A stretch of DNA of 64,000 nt from positions 62,001-126,000 of the forward strand of contig JAHIXK010000005.1 of the NCBI GenBank assembly GCA_018815245.1. Reading direction: 5' to 3'. Under the pieces are notes generated by a model, which ran no database searches, was not told where the DNA came from, and was given only the letters and a program-made list of their open reading frames with translations. Each line of letters opens with the position of its first letter. Position 1 is the first letter of the stretch. Shown here one piece after another: positions 1-9,056 of this stretch. The translations under genes and the position numbers were made by a program. This DNA is from Gammaproteobacteria bacterium (GTDB taxonomy: Bacteria > Pseudomonadota > Gammaproteobacteria > Burkholderiales > Burkholderiaceae_B).

Positions 1-103
1 ATGTGTTTGTTTTTGTGAGTAATTTTCCGCTTGCCTGAATTAATACCTTGGTATTAATCTAGAGTGATTAAATACACTATAACTACAAAATCAGGAGACA
101 TGC

Positions 104-1552
104 GTGAAACTTGTTCAAGTATTCACGGCAGGATTGTCGTTGCTTGCCTTGGCGGTTTTGGGGGCCTGCTCGTCAGAAGACGCGCCCGCCAATGATACGG
201 CGGCCGTGTCGTCCAGCTCAAGCAACGTGCTCACCAGCGAATCGCTAATGCAAGCCATGGGCAATGAAAGCCCGTTGGGGCTTGGCTGCGGCTGGGTTGC
301 TGCGTCTGATCCGGACAAAGCCAACGTCGCGTTTCCCGACAGTGAAGCCAAATATTGGGTGGCCGCCGCGCCCGTGTCGCCACAAACCCGTTTGCGCATT
401 GACGGGCGTTATCCCGATGCGCGTTACTTTTCATACAACGCTTACGATGTGGCTCTCCGGCCTACCGATGCAATTGCCGATTTTGAATTAAGCCCCGCAG
501 GCCGCGGTGGAAACCCCTTTCTGCGCAAAGGCGCAAAGCCGGGTGGGCAGTACACGGCGTATCTGGAATATGGTGTGTCGCCCACGCAAAGTTCAGAGGT
601 GCCCAGAAAACAGAATACTTTTTACACCGGCGAGATTGGTTTGGGTCCGCTGGGCGTGCCCAATGGCCTGGCGCTTTTCATTTACCGGGTGTATGTGTCG
701 AATGCGGGTGAATTCATGGACGGGGGTGTGGGCTTGCCCACCCTGACGCTTGAAACCGCCGATGGCAGCCGCGTGCTGGGTACCCTGCCCAACTGTGCCG
801 AACCGACCCTGCCCAACGGTGGTGGCGCACTGCCCGTGCTGGGCTTGAATGAACTGCTGCTGGGGCTTGATTACCCCAACCAACTGGCGCTGCCTTTTCC
901 AACAGCCACCAACCCGCCGACCACCGCCAGGTTTTATAGCCTGGGCGACACTGCGTTCCGTATTGCCAGCAACGTAACCGGGCAAGACACCAACGCAGTG
1001 GGTGGACGTGTTGACTCGGGTTCGGGCGGGTTTCTGAGCAATGTGCACAATGCCTACACCAGTACTGCATTTGACCGCAGTGGTGGCAGCATTGCCTTGG
1101 TTCGGGCCAAAGCACCCAGCTACCGTGGGCAGCCCGGTGTTGAATTCAAAGAAGAACAACTGCGCTATTGGTCATTGTGCGCCAATGAATTTGCCACCCA
1201 GCGTTTCACCGATTGTGCCGCAGACCACCAAGTGCCGCTGGATGATTCCGGCTACTTCACCGTCGTCATTTCCGACACCGCAGACAGGCCCGCCAATGCG
1301 ACCGCAGAAAACGGTTTTGTGTGGCTGCCATGGGGCCCTTATCCCGACCAGGTTTTGTTGTACCGCCACATGTTGCACAACCCGGATTTCGGGCAGGCTA
1401 TTCAAAATGTGCCAAAGGGTACGCCATTGCAAACGGTGATGGGTGAATTCACGCCCAAGGGCGTGTACTGTAAGCCTGAAGTATTTGTACAAAGCAACCG
1501 CAGCAGCGAGGTGTTCGCACTGTGTGAACAAGATCAAAACACCAATCGATAA
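104..1552 (+). CDS. predicted lipoprotein of unknown function
   Basis: ORF with signal peptide and lipobox (LAVLGACSS); no family recognised. Confidence 0.7.
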   Translation: MKLVQVFTAGLSLLALAVLGACSSEDAPANDTAAVSSSSSNVLTSESLMQAMGNESPLGLGCGWVAASDPDKANVAFPDSEAKYWVAAAPVSPQTRLRIDGRYPDARYFSYNAYDVALRPTDAIADFELSPAGRGGNPFLRKGAKPGGQYTAYLEYGVSPTQSSEVPRKQNTFYTGEIGLGPLGVPNGLALFIYRVYVSNAGEFMDGGVGLPTLTLETADGSRVLGTLPNCAEPTLPNGGGALPVLGLNELLLGLDYPNQLALPFPTATNPPTTARFYSLGDTAFRIASNVTGQDTNAVGGRVDSGSGGFLSNVHNAYTSTAFDRSGGSIALVRAKAPSYRGQPGVEFKEEQLRYWSLCANEFATQRFTDCAADHQVPLDDSGYFTVVISDTADRPANATAENGFVWLPWGPYPDQVLLYRHMLHNPDFGQAIQNVPKGTPLQTVMGEFTPKGVYCKPEVFVQSNRSSEVFALCEQDQNTNR

Positions 1553-1578
1553 CCATTCATCAATGAGGAGACAATGAA

Positions 1579-2916
1579 ATGGCAGTTCAAAAGTTAAAGT
1601 ACGGTGTGCTGGCCGCAGCAATTATTTTGGGAAGTGGCGCAGCACTGGCCAGCGACCTGTCCGAGTTGGGCAAAAGCCTGACGCCGATCGGTGCAGAGAA
1701 GAAGGGCAACGCGGAAGGCACCATTCCGGAATGGACCGGCGGCATGATAACTCCGCCCAAAGGGTTCGACCCGGCCAAGGGCTACATCAATCCGTTCGCG
1801 GACGAAAAACCTTTGTTCACCATCTCGGCCGCCAACATGGAGCAATACAAGGCCAACCTTACTCCAGGTCAAATGGAAATGATGAAGCGTTACCCCACGT
1901 ACAAAATGAATGTGTACAAAACCCACCGCACAGCGGGTTATCGCCAGTCGGTTTACGACAACGCCAAGGCCGAAGCCCCCAACGTGAAGTTGGTTGAAAA
2001 CGGCAATGGGGTGACAGGCATTAAAAAATCAAACGTGCCTTTCCCTGTGCCCAAAAGCGGGATTGAAGTGATCTGGAACCACAACTTCCGTGACCTGGGC
2101 GGTGCATTCACGCGTTATTCCGCCGACTTTCCGGTTCAAACCGACGGGTCGTTTACCGTGGGCAAGCGGATGGAAACGGTGTCGCTGGCTTCCTACATGG
2201 ACAATCCCGAGCCCAACCGTATTCTGTACTTCATGAACCAGATCACGGCGCCTGCCAACGCAGCTGGCGAAGTGGCCTTGGTGCACGAACCCATCAACCA
2301 GGTTGAAGAACCCCGTTTGGCCTGGCAGTACAACCCAGGCCAGCGCCGTGTCATTCGGGCACCCGAGCTGGCCTATGATTCCCCGGGGATTGGTGCAGAC
2401 GGCCTGCGAACCAACGACGACCTGAACGGTTTCAACGGCTCGCCAGACCGCTACGAGTGGAAGCTGGTTGGCAAGAAAGAAATGTTCGTGCCTTATAACA
2501 ACTACAAGCTTGCTGATCAAACCGTGAAGTACAGCAACATTATCCAGAAAAGTCACATCAACCCCGACATGGTGCGGTATGAATTGCACCGTGTGTGGGT
2601 GGTTGAAGCCACGCTGAAACCAGGCAAACGCCACATTTATGCCAAGCGTGTGTTCTACATTGATGAAGATTCATGGGGTGTGTTGCACGGCGATCAGTAC
2701 GATAGCCGCAATACCTTGTGGCGTGTACGCGAAGTGTTTGGCACACAGGCTTACCAAGCCCCGGCATTTGTATCTGCAGGCGAGGTGATTTACGACTTGC
2801 AGTCGCGCCGCTACCTGGTGGGTGGTTTGACCAACGAAGAAAAGTTTGCCGAGTTTGGCAAGAAGTACTCGCCTGCCGACTTCTCTACGGCAGCCTTGCG
2901 CCGCATGGGTCGTTAA
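1579..2916 (+). CDS. DUF1329 family protein (outer-membrane lipoprotein sorting-like)
   Basis: Signal peptide then LGKSLTPIGAEKKGNAEGTIPEWTGG, typical of DUF1329 proteins. Confidence 0.85.
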   Translation: MAVQKLKYGVLAAAIILGSGAALASDLSELGKSLTPIGAEKKGNAEGTIPEWTGGMITPPKGFDPAKGYINPFADEKPLFTISAANMEQYKANLTPGQMEMMKRYPTYKMNVYKTHRTAGYRQSVYDNAKAEAPNVKLVENGNGVTGIKKSNVPFPVPKSGIEVIWNHNFRDLGGAFTRYSADFPVQTDGSFTVGKRMETVSLASYMDNPEPNRILYFMNQITAPANAAGEVALVHEPINQVEEPRLAWQYNPGQRRVIRAPELAYDSPGIGADGLRTNDDLNGFNGSPDRYEWKLVGKKEMFVPYNNYKLADQTVKYSNIIQKSHINPDMVRYELHRVWVVEATLKPGKRHIYAKRVFYIDEDSWGVLHGDQYDSRNTLWRVREVFGTQAYQAPAFVSAGEVIYDLQSRRYLVGGLTNEEKFAEFGKKYSPADFSTAALRRMGR

Positions 2917-2972
2917 TCGGCTTGTAATCAGCGATAATCGCGGTTTGAATGCTTCAAACCGCGAGTTGCCTT

Positions 2973-3506
2973 ATGGCCCTTCGAGCCACCGTTTACAAAG
3001 TTCAACTGGATGTGTCCGACCTGGATCGCAACCACTTCGCGCAATATGCGCTGACCCTCGCTTTGCATCCCTCTGAAACTGAAGAACGCATGATGGTTCG
3101 CTTGTTGGCTTTTGCCATGCACGCCGGGCAAGATGTGCAATTCGGCAAAGGTTTGTCAGCCGAAGAAGAGGCCGCCGTGTGGGAAGTCGACCCCACTGGC
3201 CAAATCAAGGTGTGGATTGATGTGGGCCAGCCCGATGAAAGCCGAATCAAGAAAGCATGTGGCCGTTCAGACCGCGTGGTGATTTACTGTTACACCCGTT
3301 CCGCAGAAGTGTGGTGGAAACAGAACCAGGACTGGTTGAACAAACTGGACAAAGTACAGGTGTTGCAACTGAGCGTGGAAGACGGCACAACACTGGCAAA
3401 CCTGGCCCAGCGCAACATGAACCTGGCTTGCACCGTTCAGGAAGGCATGGTGTATTTGGGTGAAAGTGCAGTGCAGCCGGTTACTTTGAAAAGTGTAGTT
3501 GGTTAA
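2973..3506 (+). CDS. yaeQ: YaeQ family protein
   Basis: MALRATVYKVQLDVSDLDRNHFAQYALTLALHPSETEERMMVRLLAFA matches YaeQ pattern. Confidence 0.9.
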   Translation: MALRATVYKVQLDVSDLDRNHFAQYALTLALHPSETEERMMVRLLAFAMHAGQDVQFGKGLSAEEEAAVWEVDPTGQIKVWIDVGQPDESRIKKACGRSDRVVIYCYTRSAEVWWKQNQDWLNKLDKVQVLQLSVEDGTTLANLAQRNMNLACTVQEGMVYLGESAVQPVTLKSVVG

Positions 3507-3585
3507 TCACCCAACGGTATTCTTGACAGCCCCGGGAAACAGACCTATCATTCGCCCGTACTCACCTGCGGCGTGCCGTGGGCCC

Positions 3586-3616
3586 AAAAAGCCACCAATT
3601 TTTTTGGTGGCTTTTT
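3586..3616 (+). terminator. rho-independent terminator
   Basis: AAAAAGCCACCAA / TTGGTGGCTTTTT perfect stem with T-rich tail. Confidence 0.85.
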
Positions 3617-3638
3617 GCTTTTGTGGGGTTGAGTGGTG

Positions 3639-4292
3639 ATGAGAACGATCGTTTATATTGATGGCTTTAACTTGTATTACCGCGCTTTAAAAGGCACGCC
3701 GTTCAAGTGGCTGAATCTTCAATCGCTCTGTGAGTCTGTTTTACCGAAGCATCTGAAAATTGACCGAGTGAATTACTATACTGCCAGAGTGTCGGGCCGG
3801 ATCAATCCTAACTCTCCCAGGGATCAACACCTTTACTTGAAAGCACTGTCGAGCTTGCCCAATGTAAAGGTTCATTTCGGAAGCTTTCAGACTCAGGACA
3901 AATGGATGTTCATGAGCCAGCCGGTTCAGTTTCGTCCGAATGGGCAAGGATTTCTGAGCCCCAACCCCAGATACACCTCTGTTGTAAAAACAGAAGAAAA
4001 GGGATCCGATGTGAACCTCGGTGTACATTTGGTGCGCGATGCCTTTCTTGGCAAATTTGATCACGCTGCTGTGATCACGAACGATACCGATTTGGCGGAA
4101 CCGCTGCGTATTGTCACTCAGGAAGCGAAACTGCCAATTACTCTGATCTCACCCACCAATCGACCTGCTGCAACATTGGTAAATTATTCAACTCATGTAC
4201 GTCATCTGGCAAATTATCTGTCCTCCAATCAATTTCCGGTGACCCTGATCCTCGACGGTAATTTGTCTGTCTCGAAACCGATGGACTGGTAA
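3639..4292 (+). CDS. NYN domain (DUF88/LabA-like) protein, putative PIN-fold nuclease
   Basis: MRTIVYIDGFNLYYRALKG and ...AVITNDTDLAEPLR... acidic motifs of NYN domain. Confidence 0.85.
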   Translation: MRTIVYIDGFNLYYRALKGTPFKWLNLQSLCESVLPKHLKIDRVNYYTARVSGRINPNSPRDQHLYLKALSSLPNVKVHFGSFQTQDKWMFMSQPVQFRPNGQGFLSPNPRYTSVVKTEEKGSDVNLGVHLVRDAFLGKFDHAAVITNDTDLAEPLRIVTQEAKLPITLISPTNRPAATLVNYSTHVRHLANYLSSNQFPVTLILDGNLSVSKPMDW

Positions 4293-4359
4293 ACGCTTAC
4301 ACTTGGTTTAAGTCAGTTTTCAGTAGATCTTCAGTAGATCACGTCTCAGGAATTATTGT

Positions 4360-4968
4360 ATGTACTTCAACACCTCGGAAATAAGCCCGCGTGAAAACTA
4401 TCAATTGTTGACAGGTGCCGTGGTGCCTCGCCCCATTGCATGGGTCAGCACCTTGAGTGAAAGCGGTATTGCAAACTTGGCCCCATATTCATTTTTTACC
4501 GTGGCCAGTTGCAAGCCGCCGGTGTTGTGTGTGGTGCAGGTGAACCCGCGCAACCGCGCGGAGAAAGACACCTTGACCAACTTGCAGGCCACGCGTGAAT
4601 GCGTGGTGAACATTGTCAGCCATGTGCTGGTGGACGCCATGAACACAAGTTGTGGCGATTACCCACCTGAAGTGGATGAGTTCGAAAAAGCGGGTTTGAA
4701 AAAATCGCTCAGCAAGGCGGTGGCAGCACCCGGTGTAGAAGATGCACTGGTGCGTTTCGAATGCAATTTGCGCGAAGTGAAGCTGGTGGGCGAAGGCCCC
4801 ATGGGCGGCTCGATGATGCTGCTGGATGTACTGGGTGTTGAAGTGAATGACGCCGCAATGCGCAATGGTTTGATTGCCAATGATTTGCTGGACGCTGTGG
4901 GCAAACTGACAGGCGATGGTTATTGCACCACCCGCAGCAATTTTGAATTGGCGCGGCCAAAGGTTTAA
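4360..4968 (+). CDS. flavin reductase family protein (FMN-binding split barrel)
   Basis: NYQLLTGAVVPRPIAWVSTLSESGIANLAPYSFF typical of family. Confidence 0.9.
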   Translation: MYFNTSEISPRENYQLLTGAVVPRPIAWVSTLSESGIANLAPYSFFTVASCKPPVLCVVQVNPRNRAEKDTLTNLQATRECVVNIVSHVLVDAMNTSCGDYPPEVDEFEKAGLKKSLSKAVAAPGVEDALVRFECNLREVKLVGEGPMGGSMMLLDVLGVEVNDAAMRNGLIANDLLDAVGKLTGDGYCTTRSNFELARPKV

Positions 4969-4980
4969 ACTGCGGCAGGT

Positions 4981-5652
4981 TCAGGCTGCAGTGCGTGCCT
5001 TTAACAACGGCAGCGAAGCCACCAAATCAGCGAAACGCTGGCCTTGCACCATTACGTGGTTGCGAAGCAACTCGTTGGCTGTGTCTCCATCCCCGTTCAG
5101 AATGGCTTTCACAATTGCATCGTGTTCATCCAGCGAAGTCGGAATGCGCCCCCGCACGCGAAGTTGCAAGCGTCGATACGGGCGCAGCCTTCTGCGCAAC
5201 CCCCAAGCCTGTTCTATCAAAAATTCATTGTGGCTGCCGCGGTAAATCACGCCGTGAAACTTGTCGTTGAGCTGGTAGTACTCGTCGGGGTCGCCCCCTT
5301 TTTCCATGGCGGCTTTGCATTCCTCGTGCGTGGCGACCAGTTCATCCTGCTCTTCGTCGGTCAGCCTGCGCGCGGCAAGGCGGCCGCACATGCCTTCAAA
5401 TTCGCCCATTACTTCAAACATTTCTACCAATTGCTGGGCGCTGAATTGCGCAACCACCGCGCCTCTGCGCGCGCGCAACTCGACCAAGCCTGCCGTGGCA
5501 AGCTGGTTCAGTGCCTCTCGAATGGGGGTTCGGGACACGCCAAACCGAGCAGCCAGCTCGGTTTCATCAAGATGTTCGCCCGGCGGTAACTTACCAAAAG
5601 CGATCAACTCTTCGATTTGATCCCGTACGTCTTCCGAGAGTTTTTTCTTCAT
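4981..5652 (-). CDS. GntR family regulator with FCD domain; MdcY-like by context
   Basis: GntR wHTH (ELAARFGVSRTPIREALNQLATAGLVELRARRG) plus FCD; divergent from HAD/TRAP/mdc cluster. Confidence 0.85.
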   Translation of the reverse strand: MKKKLSEDVRDQIEELIAFGKLPPGEHLDETELAARFGVSRTPIREALNQLATAGLVELRARRGAVVAQFSAQQLVEMFEVMGEFEGMCGRLAARRLTDEEQDELVATHEECKAAMEKGGDPDEYYQLNDKFHGVIYRGSHNEFLIEQAWGLRRRLRPYRRLQLRVRGRIPTSLDEHDAIVKAILNGDGDTANELLRNHVMVQGQRFADLVASLPLLKARTAA

Positions 5653-5686
5653 GGGGCGATAAAAAAAATGAATCAGCGTTATTGAC

Positions 5687-5720
5687 AATGTATACGAGCG
5701 GAATTAGTCTTGTATACAAG
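5687..5720. promoter_or_regulatory. candidate GntR(MdcY-like) operators
   Basis: Palindrome CTTGTATACAAG at 5709-5720 and second TGTATAC core at 5689-5695 in the divergent intergenic region. Confidence 0.65.
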
Positions 5721-5822
5721 AAATACAAAAACGCATGCAAAATGCGATGCTCTACATACAATAATAAGAGAGCACACGCCCAAACACAATCAGTTTCGGG
5801 TAAACCAACGAGGAGACAGGTG

Positions 5823-6542
5823 ATGAGTCACGCAGCCGGTGCAGTTAAAGCACTTGCATTTGATGTATTTGGCACAGTTGTGGACTGGCGGGGCAGTGTG
5901 GCCCGCGAGGTGGCTGCGGTCGCCAGGCACCTGAACATTCAGGTGGACGCACTGGCCTTTGCAGATGCTTGGCGCGCCGGTTATGCACCGGCCATGGACC
6001 ATGTTCGCAAAGGGGAATTGCCCTGGATGCACATCGACAGCCTGCACCGCATGATTCTGGATTCAATCGTTGAACAGTTTGGCTTGCAAAGCCTGAACGA
6101 GGCGCAGCGCGAAAACCTGAACAAGGTGTGGCACCGCCTGGCACCCTGGCCCGACACGGTTACAGGCCTTCATGCCCTGAAAAAACAGTTCACCATCACA
6201 ACGCTTTCAAACGGCAATTTTTCCCTGCTCACCGCCATGGCGAAAAACGCAGGGTTGCCTTGGGACTGCATCGTGTCGGCAGAACTCTTCAAGCATTACA
6301 AGCCCGATCCTGAAACCTACCACGGTGTAGCGGGTTTGCTGAATTTGCCGATTGAACAGGTGATGCTGTGTGCCTCCCATCCCAGCGATTTGCGCGCCGC
6401 CAAGGCGCAAGGCATGCGCACCGCCTATGTAATGCGCCCCTTTGAATTTGGCGAACACGTGCCCTTGCCCAAAGTGCAAGCTGGCGAATTTGATTTTGTA
6501 GCACAAGACTTTGTGGACCTGGCCCGCCAACTGGCCGCCTGA
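5823..6542 (+). CDS. haloacid dehalogenase type II / HAD-superfamily hydrolase
   Basis: ALAFDVFGTVVDWRGSV, TLSNGNFSLL, YKPDPETY, CASHPSDLRAAKAQGMRTAYVMRPFEFG motifs; start chosen at MSHAAG. Confidence 0.88.
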   Translation: MSHAAGAVKALAFDVFGTVVDWRGSVAREVAAVARHLNIQVDALAFADAWRAGYAPAMDHVRKGELPWMHIDSLHRMILDSIVEQFGLQSLNEAQRENLNKVWHRLAPWPDTVTGLHALKKQFTITTLSNGNFSLLTAMAKNAGLPWDCIVSAELFKHYKPDPETYHGVAGLLNLPIEQVMLCASHPSDLRAAKAQGMRTAYVMRPFEFGEHVPLPKVQAGEFDFVAQDFVDLARQLAA

Positions 6543-6564
6543 ACCACAATACACGGAGCATTCA

Positions 6565-7317
6565 ATGAGCAAGATTTACCGAATTGGCCAAATTGTGCCA
6601 AGTTCCAACACCACCATGGAAACAGAAATTCCCGCGATCCTGCGCGCCCGCGAAGCCGTTGAGGCCGAGCGCTTCACCTTCCATTCCAGCCGAATGCGCA
6701 TGCAGCACGTTACAAAAGAAGAGTTGGCGAAAATGGACGCTGATTCCGACCGTTGTGCGCTGGAATTGGCCGATGCCCGCGTGGATGTGCTGGGCTACGC
6801 CTGCCTGGTGGCCATCATGAGCATGGGTTTGGGTTACCACAAAAAATCAGAAGAACGCCTGCATGGCCGCACGGTTGAGGCCGGTGGCCCTGCGCCCGTC
6901 GTAACCAGTGCCGGTGCGTTGGTGGACGGTTTGAAAGCGATTGGCGCGAAGAAGGTTGCCATTCTGACGCCTTACATGAAACCGCTGACTCAACTGGTGG
7001 TTGATTACATCGAGCACGAGGGAATCGAGGTGCTTGACAGCATTTCGCTGGAAGTATCGAACAATCTGGAAGTGGGTTTGCTCAACCCGCTGGCCCCGGT
7101 AGAGCACACCAAAAAACTGAACACAGCCAATGTAGACGCCATTGTGGCCTCGGCCTGCGTGCAAATGCCGTCGCTGGCGTCCATTCAGCAAATTGAAGAC
7201 CGTGCGGGTATGCCCGTATTGTCTTCTTCGGTCGCAACCACTTACATGATGTTAAAGAAATTGGGTCTTAAGACCTATGCCCCGGGTTTCGGCTCGCTGT
7301 TGTCCGGGAAATATTGA
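6565..7317 (+). CDS. maleate cis-trans isomerase / Asp-Glu racemase-like protein
   Basis: MSKIYRIGQIVPSSNTTMETEIPAIL; two family Cys regions (YACLVA, ASACVQMPS). Confidence 0.85.
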   Translation: MSKIYRIGQIVPSSNTTMETEIPAILRAREAVEAERFTFHSSRMRMQHVTKEELAKMDADSDRCALELADARVDVLGYACLVAIMSMGLGYHKKSEERLHGRTVEAGGPAPVVTSAGALVDGLKAIGAKKVAILTPYMKPLTQLVVDYIEHEGIEVLDSISLEVSNNLEVGLLNPLAPVEHTKKLNTANVDAIVASACVQMPSLASIQQIEDRAGMPVLSSSVATTYMMLKKLGLKTYAPGFGSLLSGKY

Positions 7318-7415
7318 ACGAACCAGGAAATTTCGTTCGGATGTGGAGCGCGTCAAAGAATCGTTTGTTCGATTCAATGGCGTTCAATTATTAGAAGCAA
7401 AGAGGAGACTTACTC

Positions 7416-8432
7416 ATGCGATTGATGTTCAAACCACTCGTGGCAGGTATGACTGCCGCCGCACTAACCTTCGGTATGGCAAGCACCGCGTCAGCGGCAA
7501 CTACAATCAAGGTATCGCACCAGTTCCCCGGTGGCACCGAAGACAAAGGCGATTTTCGTGATCGTTTGGTGCGCAAGTTCGCCAAAGGGGTTGAGGCCAA
7601 AACCAACGGTGAATTGAAGTTTGAAATTTTCCCCGGTAGCTCGCTGGTGAAAACATTCGCCCAGTTTGGCGCTTTGCAAAACGGTTCTGTGGACATGACC
7701 CTGTATCCGCTGGCGTATGAAGGCGGCAAGATTCCCCAAGTGAACATCACCTTGATGCCTGGCTTGATTACCAGCTACGAACAAGGCCACCGCTGGAAAG
7801 GTCAGCCCATCGGCAACGAACTGGAAAAGCTTCTGGAAAGCAAGGGCGTGAAAGTGGTCAGCTGGATTTGGCAGGCCGGCGGCATTGCCTCCAAAAAGAA
7901 AGTGGTTGCACCCGCTGACGTGAAAGGCGTGAAAATTCGTGGTGCCTCCAAGCACATGGATTTGATGCTGAAAGGTGCCGGTGGTTCGATCACCAACGTG
8001 CCTTCCAACGAAGTTTACAGCGCCATGCAAACTGGCGTGTTGGACGCTGCTGTCACATCCAGCACGTCCATCATTTCTTTCCGTCTGGAAGAGGTGGGCG
8101 ACCACTTGACCGATGCCAGCCAAAACTCCTTCTGGTACATGTTTGAACCTTTGTTGATGGCAAAGTCGACATTTGACCGACTGACCCCAGCACAGCAGAA
8201 AGCAGTGATGGAAGTGGGTGCCAGCCTGGAAAAGTTTGGCATGGAAGAGTCCAAGAAAGACGATGTGGCCGCAGCCGAAGTGTGGAAAAAAGCAGGCAAG
8301 AAAGCCTATTCAATGGACGACGCAACCTTCAATGCATGGCGTGAAGTTGCCAAGAAATCCGCTTGGGTTGATTTCGCTGAAGAAGTGAAAGACGGCCAGA
8401 AGTGGCTGGACATGGCGACTGCAGTCAAATAA
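7416..8432 (+). CDS. dctP: TRAP transporter substrate-binding protein, DctP type
   Basis: Signal peptide, TIKVSHQFPGGTEDKGDFRDRLVRKFAKGVEAKTNGELKFEIFPGSSL. Confidence 0.9.
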   Translation: MRLMFKPLVAGMTAAALTFGMASTASAATTIKVSHQFPGGTEDKGDFRDRLVRKFAKGVEAKTNGELKFEIFPGSSLVKTFAQFGALQNGSVDMTLYPLAYEGGKIPQVNITLMPGLITSYEQGHRWKGQPIGNELEKLLESKGVKVVSWIWQAGGIASKKKVVAPADVKGVKIRGASKHMDLMLKGAGGSITNVPSNEVYSAMQTGVLDAAVTSSTSIISFRLEEVGDHLTDASQNSFWYMFEPLLMAKSTFDRLTPAQQKAVMEVGASLEKFGMEESKKDDVAAAEVWKKAGKKAYSMDDATFNAWREVAKKSAWVDFAEEVKDGQKWLDMATAVK

Positions 8433-8461
8433 GGCAGAGAAGAAGTAATTCCTGCCAAGCG

Positions 8462-8487
8462 CACCAAACCCCGCTTGGGGTTTGGTG
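8462..8487 (+). promoter_or_regulatory. intercistronic hairpin between dctP and dctQ
   Basis: CACCAAACCCC-GCTT-GGGGTTTGGTG perfect 11-bp stem, no long U tract. Confidence 0.7.
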
Positions 8488-8511
8488 TTCAAGTTCCACA
8501 CGGAGAATATT

Positions 8512-9054
8512 ATGAACAACCCTTTGTGGCGACTGTTCAGCGGCACGGTGCGTGGCGTCAACCAAGCCATGGCATACCTGTCTGCATTGCTTATTTTGAT
8601 CTGTTCGTTGGTGCTGGTGTACGAAGTGGTCACCCGCTATATTTTGCAAGTTTCAAATGACTGGGTGATCGAGCTCAGCATTTTCATGTTGATTGCGGCC
8701 ACCTTTTTGGCTGCAGCCCACACACAGCGTGAACGCGGCCATGTGGGCATCGAAGTTCTGGATGAAGTGATGTCCAAACGCGCCTCGAGGTATCGCCTGT
8801 TGTTGGGTGATATTTTGTCAATGTTGTTTTGCGGACTGGTCGCGTACCTGTCGGCAGTGTATTGCTTTGAGGCCTGGGATCAGGGTTGGACGACAAGCTC
8901 AACCTGGGGGCCGCCCTTGTGGATTCCCTACTTTTTCATGGCACTCGGCATGCTGTTGCTGACCCTGCAATTCATCGTCCAGATTATCGAGGGCCTGATG
9001 GGCAAGGTACCTGATCTGCCGTCACATTCACACGCCAGCGTGCTGGGAGACTAA
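8512..9054 (+). CDS. dctQ: TRAP transporter small permease, DctQ type
   Basis: Four-TM protein with DctQ signature (SNDWVIELSIFMLIAATFLAAAHTQRERGHVGIEVL), between dctP and dctM. Confidence 0.88.
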   Translation: MNNPLWRLFSGTVRGVNQAMAYLSALLILICSLVLVYEVVTRYILQVSNDWVIELSIFMLIAATFLAAAHTQRERGHVGIEVLDEVMSKRASRYRLLLGDILSMLFCGLVAYLSAVYCFEAWDQGWTTSSTWGPPLWIPYFFMALGMLLLTLQFIVQIIEGLMGKVPDLPSHSHASVLGD

Positions 9055-9056
9055 AA

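Noticed and set aside
5511-5822. N-terminal extension of the HAD ORF
   Set aside because: Overlaps the GntR gene and operators on the other strand; MSHAAG at 5823 has a proper RBS context and family start
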